64,000 nt of DNA, taken from assembly GCF_039822265.1 (NCBI RefSeq), contig NZ_JBAJEX010000002.1, positions 248,001 through 312,000 of the forward strand. Reading direction: 5' to 3'. How positions within the stretch are numbered: position 1 is the stretch's first letter; each line of letters begins with the position of its first letter. The notes under the pieces were generated by a model, which saw only the letters and a program-made list of their open reading frames with translations, ran no database searches and was not told the DNA's origin. Below, one piece after another: positions 45,162 to 53,815 of the stretch. The position numbers and the translations under genes were made by a program. The DNA comes from Thiobacter sp. AK1 (GTDB taxonomy: Bacteria; Pseudomonadota; Gammaproteobacteria; Burkholderiales; Thiobacteraceae).

Positions 45162-47285
45162 TCATGCGGGGCTGAGCTTGGCGTATTCCAGCGCCAGCCA
45201 TTTGAGGCCAGCCTCCCGGAAATTCACCTGCACGCGCGCGTCGGCGCCACGACCTTCGCAATCGACGATCACACCGACACCAAACTTGGCGTGTACCACG
45301 CTCTGGCCGACGCGAAAGCCTCGCCCAGCAACGGGCGCCACCGGCGCCGGCGGCAGGGTCGCTACTCCCACCGGCTGCAACAGGTGGCGCGGGATCTCGT
45401 CGAGGAAGCGGGAAGGCAGGCCGTAGCGCAGCTGCCCGTGCAGCATGCGAGTTTCGGCGTGACTGAGATAGAGCAGCCGGCGCGCGCGGGTGATGGCCAC
45501 ATACATGAGGCGCCGTTCCTCTTCCAGGCCCGCGTGCTCAAACAGGCTGTTTTCGTGGGGAAACAGACCTTCTTCCAGCCCGGTGATGAATACCGCGTCG
45601 AATTCGAGACCCTTGGCCGCGTGCACCGTCATGAGCTGCAGCGCATCCTGCCCTGCCGCAGCCTGATGCTCGCCCGCTTCCAGGGCCGCATGGGTGAGGA
45701 AGGCCGTGAGCAGGTCCGGCATGTCTGGCTCCGACTCGCCGTCGAACTCCGCCTCGAAGGCCGCCGCGGCGTGGATGAGCTCTTCTAAGTTTTCCACGCG
45801 GTCTGCCTCGCTGCGCCTGGCGTGATAATGGGCAAGCAAGCCGCTGGCATGCAGCATGTGCTCCACTTTCTCGGCAAGGCTCATGCCCGCCGTCTCCCGG
45901 CGTAGGGCTTCGATCAGCAGCACGAAGGCCGGCACGCCGCGGGCGCTGTCCGTGCCGCCGCGGCGGCAAGCGGCAGCCCATAGGGAGAGGCCCTGCATGC
46001 GAGCGGCTGCCTGGATCTGCTCGATGGTGCGCGCACCGATGCCACGGGCGGGAAAGTTGATCACCCGCAACAGGGCATTGTCATCCTCGGGATTGGCCAT
46101 TAAGCGCAGGTAGGCGAGCGCATGCTTCACTTCCTGGCGCTCGAAGAAACGTAAGCCCCCATAGACGCGGTAGGGCAGCCCTGCGCTGAACAGGGCGTGT
46201 TCCAACACACGCGACTGGGCGTTGGAACGATACAGCAAGGCGATCTCGGCAAGGGGCAGGCCCTCATCGCGCAACGCCCGCACTTGCTCCACCACGAACT
46301 GCGCCTCCTCCTGGTCGGTGGAGGCGGCGAACACGCGGATGGGCGCGCCTGGTTGCTGCGCAGTCCACAGGTTTTTGCCCAGGCGTCCGGCGTTGTGAGC
46401 GATGAGGGCGTTCGCGGCATCCAAGATGTTGCCTTGGGAACGATAGTTCTGTTCCAGCTTGATGATCCGGCGCACGCGGAAGTCGCGCAGAAAGTCCTGC
46501 ATGTTGCCGGCATGGGCCCCGCGGAAGGCGTAGATGGACTGATCATCGTCACCCACCGCGAACACCGCGTTGTCTTGTCCGGCGAATAGCCGCAGCCACT
46601 CATACTGGAAGCGGCTAGTGTCCTGGAACTCATCCACCAGGATGTAGCGAAAACGCGCCTGGTAATGGGCACGCAGCGGCTCATTGCGAGTCAAGAGCTC
46701 GTAGCTAAGCAGGAGGAGCTCTGCGAAATCCACCACCCCCTCCCGCTGGCACTGCTGCTCATAGGCCTGATAGAGCTCGCGATAGACCCTGCTTGCCTCA
46801 TCCAGCGCCTCCACCTGGGTGGCACGCAGGCCTTGCTCCTTGGCATCGTTGATGAAGTATTGCACTTGCTTGGGCGGATATTTTTCGTCGTCCACCTGCT
46901 GCGCTTTGAGCAGGCGCTTGATGGCGGCGAGCTGGTCCTGGGCGTCCAGGATCTGAAAAAGCTGGGGCAGGCCCGCCTCTCGATGATGGGCACGCAGCAG
47001 GCGGTTGGCCAGTCCATGGAAGGTGCCTACCCACATGCCTCGCGTGTTGATGGGCAGCATCGCCGCGATGCGGGTGAGCATCTCCTTCGCCGCCTTGTTG
47101 GTGAAAGTGACGGCCAGCACATGAGCGGGACTCGCCTGGCCAGTCTGGATCAGCCAGGCGATGCGCGTGGTGAGCACCCGTGTCTTGCCCGACCCGGCCC
47201 CCGCCAGGATCAGCGCGGATTCGCGGGGCAGGGTGACGGCAGCGAACTGCTCCGGGTTCAGGTGGGTGAGGAAAGCGGGCGTCAC
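45162..47285 (-). CDS. uvrD: UvrD/Rep-type superfamily 1 DNA helicase
   Basis: This 707-residue ATP-driven 3'-5' helicase functions in nucleotide excision and mismatch repair. Walker A is AGAGSGKT (residues 28-35), and VTFTNKAAKEM, VDEFQDTS (motif II), GDDDQSIYAFRGA (III), EQNYRSQ (IV) and VHAAKGLEFDAVF with MYVAITRARR (V, VI) are all intact. The C-terminal Tudor-like domain (GQSVVHAKFGVGVI) is typical of UvrD and PcrA and helps RNA polymerase contact. It lies tail to tail with the BPSS1780-family gene. Confidence 0.92.
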   Translation of the reverse strand: MTPAFLTHLNPEQFAAVTLPRESALILAGAGSGKTRVLTTRIAWLIQTGQASPAHVLAVTFTNKAAKEMLTRIAAMLPINTRGMWVGTFHGLANRLLRAHHREAGLPQLFQILDAQDQLAAIKRLLKAQQVDDEKYPPKQVQYFINDAKEQGLRATQVEALDEASRVYRELYQAYEQQCQREGVVDFAELLLLSYELLTRNEPLRAHYQARFRYILVDEFQDTSRFQYEWLRLFAGQDNAVFAVGDDDQSIYAFRGAHAGNMQDFLRDFRVRRIIKLEQNYRSQGNILDAANALIAHNAGRLGKNLWTAQQPGAPIRVFAASTDQEEAQFVVEQVRALRDEGLPLAEIALLYRSNAQSRVLEHALFSAGLPYRVYGGLRFFERQEVKHALAYLRLMANPEDDNALLRVINFPARGIGARTIEQIQAAARMQGLSLWAAACRRGGTDSARGVPAFVLLIEALRRETAGMSLAEKVEHMLHASGLLAHYHARRSEADRVENLEELIHAAAAFEAEFDGESEPDMPDLLTAFLTHAALEAGEHQAAAGQDALQLMTVHAAKGLEFDAVFITGLEEGLFPHENSLFEHAGLEEERRLMYVAITRARRLLYLSHAETRMLHGQLRYGLPSRFLDEIPRHLLQPVGVATLPPAPVAPVAGRGFRVGQSVVHAKFGVGVIVDCEGRGADARVQVNFREAGLKWLALEYAKLSPA

Positions 47286-47303
47286 GGCAGAAACAAAACC
47301 CCA

Positions 47304-47675
47304 TTATACGCGCCGGCGCCAGAGCCCCCGCCAGAGCCAAAGGTAGATGGGGACATTGACGGCGAGCACCAGTCCGCCCAACAGCCATTGCCGCGCCGGT
47401 GTCAGGGCCGCGGGATAGATCAGCGCCAACAGATAGTGTTCGATAAAACCGCCCGCATACCCCGCTTCGCCAGCCGCTCGGCGCGGGGTGTTCTCCAAGG
47501 GCGTCAAGGGGCAGACGCCGGCCGTGAATTCGATGGCTGCGCCCCACAGCACGGCCGGCACATGCAGCCACGCCAGAGGCGGCCGGCGCAGTACCCAAAA
47601 GCCGCCGAGCGCCACCCACAGGATGAAGGCGAGGTGCAGCATAAGCACCCCGTCTGCCAACAGCCGGAGCATCAT
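47304..47675 (-). CDS. Small membrane protein, DUF2784 family
   Basis: This 123-residue protein has four hydrophobic helices and the family pattern: LHLAFILWVALGGFWVL, then CPLTPLEN and GFIEHYLLALIYP. This matches DUF2784, of unknown function. The start is the first of two adjacent ATGs at 47675; longer upstream frames lack a ribosome-binding site. It precedes the helicase by 18 bp on the same strand. Confidence 0.8.
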   Translation of the reverse strand: MMLRLLADGVLMLHLAFILWVALGGFWVLRRPPLAWLHVPAVLWGAAIEFTAGVCPLTPLENTPRRAAGEAGYAGGFIEHYLLALIYPAALTPARQWLLGGLVLAVNVPIYLWLWRGLWRRRV

Positions 47676-47752
47676 GGCGGAACTATATACCCGCGCGCGG
47701 CTGCCGGGTATTTCGCCAGCACATGTCGTGCCGAACATTGGACCATGAAAAT

Positions 47753-47771
47753 AGGCCGCACGTGGCGGCCT
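47753..47771 (-). terminator. Stem-loop after the phosphoribulokinase gene
   Basis: AGGCCGC (47753-47759) pairs with GCGGCCT (47765-47771) around a 5-base loop, 22 bases past the stop, with a short T tract (ATTTTC) on the minus strand. It is a modest terminator. Confidence 0.55.
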
Positions 47772-47793
47772 TCGTTCCCCCGCGAAAGAGGTC

Positions 47794-48699
47794 TTACTTG
47801 CGCGTGCTGGCCTTGGCGGCAGCAGCTTTCTTCTTGCGCGCGATAAGGTCGTGGATCATGGGCGTGAGGATGAGCTCCATGGCGAAACCCATCTTGCCGC
47901 CTGGCACCACGATGGTGTTGGGGCGCGACATGAAGGAATGGGGAATCATGTTGAGCAGGTAGGGGAAGTCCACGGTCGGCGCGATCTCCCGCCGGAAGCG
48001 GATCACCACGAAGCTTTCGTCGGGCGTGGGGATGTCGCGCGCGATGAAGGGGTTGGACGTGTCCACCGTGGGCACCCGCTGGAAGTTGATGTGCGTGCGC
48101 GAGAATTGCGGCGTGATGTAGTGCACGTAGTCGTGCATGCGACGCAGGATGGTGTCCACGATCACGTCCGCCGAATAGCCCCGCTCCGCAGCGTCGCGAT
48201 GGATTTTCTGGATCCATTCCAGGTTGACGATGGGCACCACGCCCACCAGCAGGTCCACGTACTGGGCAGCATTCACCTTGTCGGTGACCACACCCCCGTG
48301 CAGACCCTCGTAGAACAGCAAATCGGTGCCCTTGGGAATGCGCTCCCATGGGGTGAAGGTGCCGGGCTCCTGGCCCCAGGGCTTGCCTTCCTCTTCGCTG
48401 TGGATGTAGTAACGGCGCATGCAAGTGCCCTTCTCGCCGTACTCCTTGAAGGTCTTCTCGATCAGGTCGAAGTGGTTGGCCTCGGGGCCGAAATGGCTAG
48501 GAGGCCGCCGCCCTTCCTTCTCCGCCTTCGCCACGGCTTCCTTGAAGGCCTTGCGGTCCAGGCTATGCAGGCTGTCGCCCTCGATGATGGCAGCGGTGAT
48601 GTTCTCGCGGCGGAAGATATGCTCGAAGGCGCGCTTCACCGTAGTGGTGCCGGCGCCAGAGGAACCCGTGACCGCAACGACGGGGTGCTTGACGGACAT
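47794..48699 (-). CDS. Phosphoribulokinase
   Basis: This 301-residue enzyme phosphorylates ribulose-5-phosphate to the Rubisco substrate in the Calvin cycle. The P-loop is GSSGAGTTT (residues 12-20), and IIEGDSLHSLDR, PSHFGPEANHFDL and LLFYEGLHGGV follow. The size and sequence fit the octameric proteobacterial type (cbbP/prkB). No Rubisco or other cbb gene is in the window. Its presence makes an autotrophic or mixotrophic lifestyle likely. It is transcribed alone from a strong promoter. Confidence 0.95.
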   Translation of the reverse strand: MSVKHPVVAVTGSSGAGTTTVKRAFEHIFRRENITAAIIEGDSLHSLDRKAFKEAVAKAEKEGRRPPSHFGPEANHFDLIEKTFKEYGEKGTCMRRYYIHSEEEGKPWGQEPGTFTPWERIPKGTDLLFYEGLHGGVVTDKVNAAQYVDLLVGVVPIVNLEWIQKIHRDAAERGYSADVIVDTILRRMHDYVHYITPQFSRTHINFQRVPTVDTSNPFIARDIPTPDESFVVIRFRREIAPTVDFPYLLNMIPHSFMSRPNTIVVPGGKMGFAMELILTPMIHDLIARKKKAAAAKASTRK

Positions 48700-48739
48700 G
48701 ATGACTCCCTGGATGGACCAAAGCTTTGCGAAACCAGCG

Positions 48740-48769
48740 ATTATAGAAGCGGCCTGGGGCCGGTGTCAC
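48740..48769 (-). promoter_or_regulatory. Sigma-70-type promoter of phosphoribulokinase
   Basis: On the minus strand GTGACA (48764-48769) is followed after 18 bp by a perfect TATAAT (48740-48745). The transcript would have a leader near 34 nt. Confidence 0.65.
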
Positions 48770-48803
48770 TAGCGGGCCCGGCCGGCCGCCTCGCCTTCCT
48801 CCT

Positions 48804-49430
48804 TCACCAGTAGGCAAAGAGCCGCCCGCCTTCCACCTTGGTCTCGAAGCGCTTCAAGGGCTCTTTGCCCACGGCGATACATTCGCCGGTGGTGATGTCG
48901 AACTTCCAGTGATGCTTGGGACAGGTGAGAGTCGTCCCCTCCAGCGCCAGGTGGGGGATGTTGGTCACCTGGTGGGGACAGCGGCTATCATAGACGCGCA
49001 ATTCCTCTCCCTTGCGATAGACGAACAGCTCGCGGCCATCGCAGGGCACGCGCGCGGTCTCGCCGTCTTGGAAGCGCTCCACCGGCCCCACGTCATGCCA
49101 GGTGGCTTCGCGCGTGAGGTTTTCCGGGCGGAATTCGGGCATGTCCATCTCCAAGATGATTTCCGCCGCCCACACGATCTTGGCCAGCCCCAAGGCCGGG
49201 AAGGCCATGAGCAGCGCATCGATCACCTCGATGGGTTTCACGCCGTCGCGCAGCGCCCGTGTCAGATACTGCTTGAAACCCGCCTCGGTTTGGGCATGAA
49301 CCTTGGTGATCACTGAAATGAGATCGCGCGTCTTCGGGTCTAGGTATTTGCCCGCGTCCTTGAGAAACTTGAAATAGTGACCGAGGGCATCGCCGCGGGC
49401 GGCGACGAGATAGTTGAGAGCGTCGCTCAT
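48804..49430 (-). CDS. Carboxymuconolactone decarboxylase-like/Rieske [2Fe-2S] fusion protein
   Basis: This 208-residue protein joins two domains. Residues 1-100 are an all-helical carboxymuconolactone decarboxylase/AhpD-like domain (LDPKTRDLISVITKVHAQTEAGFKQYL). It has no Cys, so the AhpD redox pair is absent. Residues 112-208 are a Rieske ferredoxin domain with ligands Cys151-x-His153 and Cys170-x-x-His173. The likely role is electron transfer linked to an unknown substrate. ATG 49430 has an AGGAAC leader; a longer frame is not supported. It lies upstream of phosphoribulokinase on the same strand, but that gene has its own promoter. Confidence 0.82.
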   Translation of the reverse strand: MSDALNYLVAARGDALGHYFKFLKDAGKYLDPKTRDLISVITKVHAQTEAGFKQYLTRALRDGVKPIEVIDALLMAFPALGLAKIVWAAEIILEMDMPEFRPENLTREATWHDVGPVERFQDGETARVPCDGRELFVYRKGEELRVYDSRCPHQVTNIPHLALEGTTLTCPKHHWKFDITTGECIAVGKEPLKRFETKVEGGRLFAYW

Positions 49431-49601
49431 TGAGGTTCCTTTCTCTAGGTCGTTGACGAAAAAATCGGCTGGCATTATCAGCCCCTGGGCTCCGGCCTTG
49501 CCAGATTCAGGGTTTTTCTACGCGGCAATGGCGCGCTTCGTCCCCGGCGCGCGCGGCAAGAACCGGCATGCAAGAAGGCGGCGATGACGAACGCAAGCTT
49601 T

Positions 49602-49752
49602 TATTGAGCGTTACGTAAGTCGTTGACAGGCTGCGTAAGTCAAGCGTCATTCCCGCGAAAGCGGGAATCCAGGGTATTCCTCGCCATGTTCCTGGGTCCC
49701 CGCTTGCGCGGGGACGACACAAAGGTGTCACCTACTTACGTAATGCTCAATA
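49602..49752. mobile_element. 151-bp MITE-like element with two opposed REP-type hairpins
   Basis: The ends are 19-bp inverted repeats with one mismatch (49602-49620 and 49734-49752, TATTGAGC(G/A)TTACGTAAGT). Each begins or ends in TA, which could be a duplicated TA target. Inside are two oppositely oriented hairpins, ATTCCCGCGAAAGCGGGAAT and GTCCCCGCTTGCGCGGGGAC, each with a CCAGG side motif. No coding capacity is present. The gap 49431-49806 holds nothing else recognisable. Confidence 0.7.
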
Positions 49753-49806
49753 GTTCCGCCGGGGCGGGCCGGTCCTTAAATGGCGTGTTGGGAAGCCCGT
49801 CCGGCT

Positions 49807-51057
49807 TCACTCGTTCCGGCGGCCGACGCGCACATCCAATTGCTTGAGCTTGCGGTAAAGATGGGTGCGCTCCAGTCCGACCGCGTCCGCCACACGGCTC
49901 ATGTTGCCCCCTGCCTTGGCGATGTGGTGCTCGAAATAGAGTTTCTCGAACGCATCGCGCGCTTCCCGCAGGGGCAGATCCAGGTCCAGTGGCAAGACCC
50001 GCCCCGCGGCAGCGGCCGACGCCAACAGCGGCACCACGTCTTCCAGGCCGATTTCCTCCGTCAAAGCCGCCAGGGCCGCGCTGCGCACCACGTTTTCCAG
50101 CTCATGCAGGTTGCCCGGCCAGTCGTGCTGGCGCAGGGCGTTGAGAGCCGCCGTGCTGAAACGGCGAACGGGCACGCTGCGCGCCTCCACCAGGCGTTCC
50201 AGCGACGCGCGGGCAATGTCCGGAATGTCCTCGCGATGGCTGCGTAAAGGGGGCACCGCAACGGTGACGGCCGAGAGCGCATGGTAGAGGTCCGCATCGA
50301 AGCCGCCGCCCTCGGCAAGCTGTTTGAGCGCGGCGGTGGCACTGGTCACCAGGCGTGTCTCGGTGCGCGCCAGCTTGGGCAACACGAGCGCGAGGCCCTT
50401 TTGCTCCAGCCGGTTGAGGCGGGCCACGTCATGCAGGTAGATGAGTCCACCCTTGGCCTGCTGCAGAACCTCCAAGGGATTGTCCAGCAGCCACGTGGTG
50501 TCCTCCGGCGCAAGCCACGGGGTGCCGGGTGTGTGCAAAACCCGCGCGCAATGCTCGAAGCCGCAGCCGGACTCGCCCAGCAGGAGCACCGGCTCTCGCT
50601 GGGCCGCCACCTGCGCCAGCCGGTTGCGCAGCGCCGTCACCACCGGTCCGCTACCCAGCGCCGCCAACCCCTCCCGTGGGCGCGCCAGCGCCTCGGCGCG
50701 CTTGAGCGCGCGGCTCACCGTGTGTAGCAGCTTCTGCAGCGCTATGGGTTTCTCCAGGAAATCATAAGCGCCGATGCGGGTGGCCTCCACGGCGGTGTCG
50801 ATGGTGCCGTGACCCGACATCATCACCACGGGCATGGTGAGCTGGCCGTTGGCGGCCCATTCTTTGAGCAGGGTGATGCCATCGGTATCCGGCATCCAAA
50901 TGTCCAGCAGCACCAGGTCGGGCGGGTTGGCATCGCGCAGGCTGCGCGCCTGTTGGGCGCTTTCCGCCAGCCATACCTGGTGGCCCTCGTCATGCAGGAT
51001 TTCCTGCAGGAGCTCGCGGATGCCTGCTTCGTCGTCGACAACGAGAATGTTGCTCAT
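49807..51057 (-). CDS. ntrX: NtrX-like response regulator with degenerate AAA+ domain
   Basis: This 416-residue regulator has a normal receiver (Asp52, VLLDIWMPD; Lys103, EKP) and a Fis-type DNA-binding tail (NMSRVADAVGLERTHLYRKL). The central domain keeps the overall AAA+ layout but Walker A reads GESGCGFE (161-168, Lys replaced by Phe) and Walker B reads GGLIYLHD. The GAFTGA loop is missing. It should therefore bind DNA without ATP-driven sigma-54 activation. It follows ntrY by 7 bp and was probably named NtrX in related betaproteobacteria. Confidence 0.88.
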   Translation of the reverse strand: MSNILVVDDEAGIRELLQEILHDEGHQVWLAESAQQARSLRDANPPDLVLLDIWMPDTDGITLLKEWAANGQLTMPVVMMSGHGTIDTAVEATRIGAYDFLEKPIALQKLLHTVSRALKRAEALARPREGLAALGSGPVVTALRNRLAQVAAQREPVLLLGESGCGFEHCARVLHTPGTPWLAPEDTTWLLDNPLEVLQQAKGGLIYLHDVARLNRLEQKGLALVLPKLARTETRLVTSATAALKQLAEGGGFDADLYHALSAVTVAVPPLRSHREDIPDIARASLERLVEARSVPVRRFSTAALNALRQHDWPGNLHELENVVRSAALAALTEEIGLEDVVPLLASAAAAGRVLPLDLDLPLREARDAFEKLYFEHHIAKAGGNMSRVADAVGLERTHLYRKLKQLDVRVGRRNE

Positions 51058-51064
51058 GGCGTGA

Positions 51065-53203
51065 TTATGCGGCTTGGTCGCGGGCCTGGGCGAGCGTCAA
51101 GGGCAGGTGTACGCACACGCAGGCGCCCAGGGGCTCCAGGTTGCGGATCTCCACCCGGCCGTGATGCTCGTCGACAATCTTCTTGACAATGGCAAGCCCT
51201 AGACCCGTGCCCTTGGCTTTGGTGGTGACGTAGGGCTCGAAGGCGCGGGCCAGGATCTCCGGCGGAAAACCGGGACCATTGTCCATCACCTTGAGCTGGG
51301 CCCAGGCACCGCTCGCCTCGGTGCGCACCGTGATACGCCCGTTCGGCGTCTGGGCCACCGCGTCTTGGGCGTTGCGTAGCAGGTTGTGAATCACCTGGCG
51401 CAGCAGTTTGGCATCCCCCTCGATGGCCAGGCCTGAGCCAAACTCGGTGCTCACCGGCACCTCGGCGTGCTCGTAGAGGGCGAGTACTTCGCCCACCAGA
51501 GCATTGAGGTCCAACGGCCGCGCCTGAAGCACTGGCGCACGGGCGTATTCGCTGAAGTCGTTGACCATGCTCTTCAAGGCCGCCACCTGGTTGACGATGG
51601 TCTGGGTGGAGCGCGCCAGCATGGCGGCATCCTCGGGCGTGAGCTTAGGAGTAAGCTTGTGCTCCAGGCGCTCGGCGGAGAGCTGGATGGGCGTGAGCGG
51701 GTTCTTGATCTCGTGGGCCAGGCGCCGAGCCACTTCTCCCCAGGCGGCGGCGCGCTGCGCCTGGATCAGGTGGGTGATGTCGTCGAACACCACCACATAG
51801 CCGCCTTCGGCTTGTGCCGGTAGGCGGGTGCCCCGTACCAGCAGGACCTGGCTGCCCGTCTCTGCCGTAAGCTCAATCTGCTCCTGCCAATCCTTCTCGC
51901 CGCCGTCGCGGAAGTGACGGGCAAGCGCAGCGGAAAACGGCGTAAGCCCGGGCTTACGCTCGCCCCACGCGAAAGCCTCGAGTCCCTTTAGCGCAGCGAA
52001 GTCCACGCCCAAGATTTGCGCGGCCGTGGGATTGACGGTACGCAAGTGGAAGCTCTCGTCGAAGGCCAGCACGCCACTGGAGAGATGGGCGAGGATGCTT
52101 TCCAAATAACCCTTGGCCGCCTCTAGTTGACGCTGCTTGGATTCCACCTGCGCCCGCGTCTCTGCGAGCTGGCGCGTCATCGCATTGAAGGAATTAATGA
52201 GCATGCCGAGTTCGTCGCGCGCCTTGACAGGCTGCACCGGCGTGAAGTCGCCCTTGCCCACGGCGCGGGTGCCTTCGGCCAACAACCCCAGTGGCGCACT
52301 CAAACGCTGGGAGACGAGGAAAGCCGCGGCCACGGCGGAAAGCAGCGCGAGCAGCAGGGTCATCGTGAGAGATAGGGTGAACAGGCGCGACAAGCTGCGA
52401 CGGGAAAAGGAAAGCTCCTGGTAGTCCCGATACACCTCCTGCACCGCTTCCGCGTCCTCGGCGAGCTTGCGGGGCACGGGTTGCATGAGCTGCAGGATGC
52501 GGATGTCTTCGGTCAGGGACAGTACGTTCACCGGCACCACGGCACGCAGATAAAGCCCCCGCTCACCCAGCACCTCCAGTGACCGGTACGGTTGCTGCTG
52601 ACGCACCTGGCGCAGGATGGCCGGCCCCGGCAGCTTCGGGGTGAGCGCCCGGGGATCGGCGCTGGAAAAGGCGATCACCGCCCCCCTTGCGGAGAACAAG
52701 GTGGCCTCCGCCACGCCCGCCTGTTCCCGCAGACGATTGAGCGTCGTGATGTGGCCGCTGGCGGGCTCATCGGCGAGGGTCAGGGCCATGGCTTCCGCCT
52801 TGCGGGTCAATTCGGCAAGCTGGGCATCCAGGGCACTGCGCCCCAGGTTGAGGCCCCCTTCCAGAGCGCTATCCACGCGCACGTCGAACCAGGATTCGAT
52901 GGAACGGGTGAGAAACTGCACCGAGACGCCGTAGATCACCGTGCCCGGCACGATGGCCATCAGCGCGAAAACCAGGATCAGGCGCTTGGTGAGGCGCGCA
53001 CCAAACTGCTGGGCGCGAATGCGCCGGCGCACCAGCCAGATCTGGTAGCCAATCAGCCCCAAAAGGAGCGTCGCAACCACGGCATTGAGCACGATGAGCA
53101 GCGTGTAGTGCTCCGCAAACAGCGCGGTGTTGCTGCTCGCCCGCCACAAGAGATAGAGGAGCACGGTGCCCAGGGCGATGGAAAAGCCGACGATGTGGCG
53201 CAT
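51065..53203 (-). CDS. ntrY: NtrY-like membrane sensor histidine kinase
   Basis: This 712-residue kinase has three N-terminal membrane helices (about 5-20, 35-55, 72-95) and a periplasmic domain. A fourth helix (about 275-300), HAMP, and a PAS domain (ESILAHLSSGVLAFDESF) follow. The kinase core has phosphoacceptor His in RLAHEIKNPLTPI, N box LLRNAQDAV, G1 DNGPGFP and G2 GTGLGLAIV. The set-up is that of NtrY, linked to nitrogen or redox signalling in other proteobacteria. The gene sits between DUF4390 and ntrX with gaps of 3 and 7 bp. Confidence 0.93.
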   Translation of the reverse strand: MRHIVGFSIALGTVLLYLLWRASSNTALFAEHYTLLIVLNAVVATLLLGLIGYQIWLVRRRIRAQQFGARLTKRLILVFALMAIVPGTVIYGVSVQFLTRSIESWFDVRVDSALEGGLNLGRSALDAQLAELTRKAEAMALTLADEPASGHITTLNRLREQAGVAEATLFSARGAVIAFSSADPRALTPKLPGPAILRQVRQQQPYRSLEVLGERGLYLRAVVPVNVLSLTEDIRILQLMQPVPRKLAEDAEAVQEVYRDYQELSFSRRSLSRLFTLSLTMTLLLALLSAVAAAFLVSQRLSAPLGLLAEGTRAVGKGDFTPVQPVKARDELGMLINSFNAMTRQLAETRAQVESKQRQLEAAKGYLESILAHLSSGVLAFDESFHLRTVNPTAAQILGVDFAALKGLEAFAWGERKPGLTPFSAALARHFRDGGEKDWQEQIELTAETGSQVLLVRGTRLPAQAEGGYVVVFDDITHLIQAQRAAAWGEVARRLAHEIKNPLTPIQLSAERLEHKLTPKLTPEDAAMLARSTQTIVNQVAALKSMVNDFSEYARAPVLQARPLDLNALVGEVLALYEHAEVPVSTEFGSGLAIEGDAKLLRQVIHNLLRNAQDAVAQTPNGRITVRTEASGAWAQLKVMDNGPGFPPEILARAFEPYVTTKAKGTGLGLAIVKKIVDEHHGRVEIRNLEPLGACVCVHLPLTLAQARDQAA

Positions 53204-53206
53204 GGC

Positions 53207-53815
53207 TCAAGGGGTGACGGTGAAGCGGTACCAATCGGAATTGAAGCTCCAATCCTTGGAGCTTAGCGCTTCCACCTGCAAGGGCTTCGGCAGCTGGTTG
53301 ACGTCTAGGCGCAGACGCAGTGCGCCTTGATAGGTGACGCCTTTCTTGAGCTGGCTGCGGTCGAGCACCTTCCACTCGGTGATGTGCTTGAGTTCCTCCC
53401 GGGCCTCCGCCAGACTGGCATAGGAACGGTTACCTTGATTGCTGGAGAACTGATACTGCCGGGTCAGCGCGTGATAGCTCAGGCGCAGGTTCTGGCGCAC
53501 GCTGGCGACGGTCTCGTCCAGCCAGTACCAGCGCGGACGAGTGAGCTCGAACTCCAACATGAAGTTCAGGCTCACCCCTTTGTTGAGGGCCTCTTCCAAC
53601 GCCTTGGGGAAGGTGACGTCGATGTCGGCGTAGAGGTAAACCCACTCCTCGCCGGGAATGAGCTCCGCCGACTTGATGGTCGCGCCCTCGCCCGCCCAAG
53701 CCGGCATCAGCCAGAGGGTGCAGACGGCAATGAGCGCAGCCCGCAGCCGGCAGGAAAGCCGCTCAAGCCCCCGGCTTGGCGAGCAGCGCGTAGAAAAAGC
53801 CGTCATGATCCGCAT
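53207..53815 (-). CDS. DUF4390 secreted or membrane-anchored protein
   Basis: This 202-residue protein has a signal peptide near residues 22-41 (ALIAVCTLWLMPAWA). The body has alternating beta segments (SAELIPGEEWVYLYADIDVTFP, then LSYHALTRQYQFSS). This matches DUF4390, found between rsmB and ntrY in betaproteobacteria; its function is unknown. The start lies inside rsmB, at 53815 or the in-frame ATG at 53806. The strict neighbourhood suggests a link to the NtrYX signal chain. That link is inference. Confidence 0.8.
   Translation of the reverse strand: MRIMTAFSTRCSPSRGLERLSCRLRAALIAVCTLWLMPAWAGEGATIKSAELIPGEEWVYLYADIDVTFPKALEEALNKGVSLNFMLEFELTRPRWYWLDETVASVRQNLRLSYHALTRQYQFSSNQGNRSYASLAEAREELKHITEWKVLDRSQLKKGVTYQGALRLRLDVNQLPKPLQVEALSSKDWSFNSDWYRFTVTP

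Noticed and set aside
49602-49752. Considered whether the paired hairpins are a short CRISPR array or a terminator
   Set aside because: The hairpins are inverted, not direct, repeats with no spacers, and they are enclosed by terminal inverted repeats, which fits a small mobile element better.
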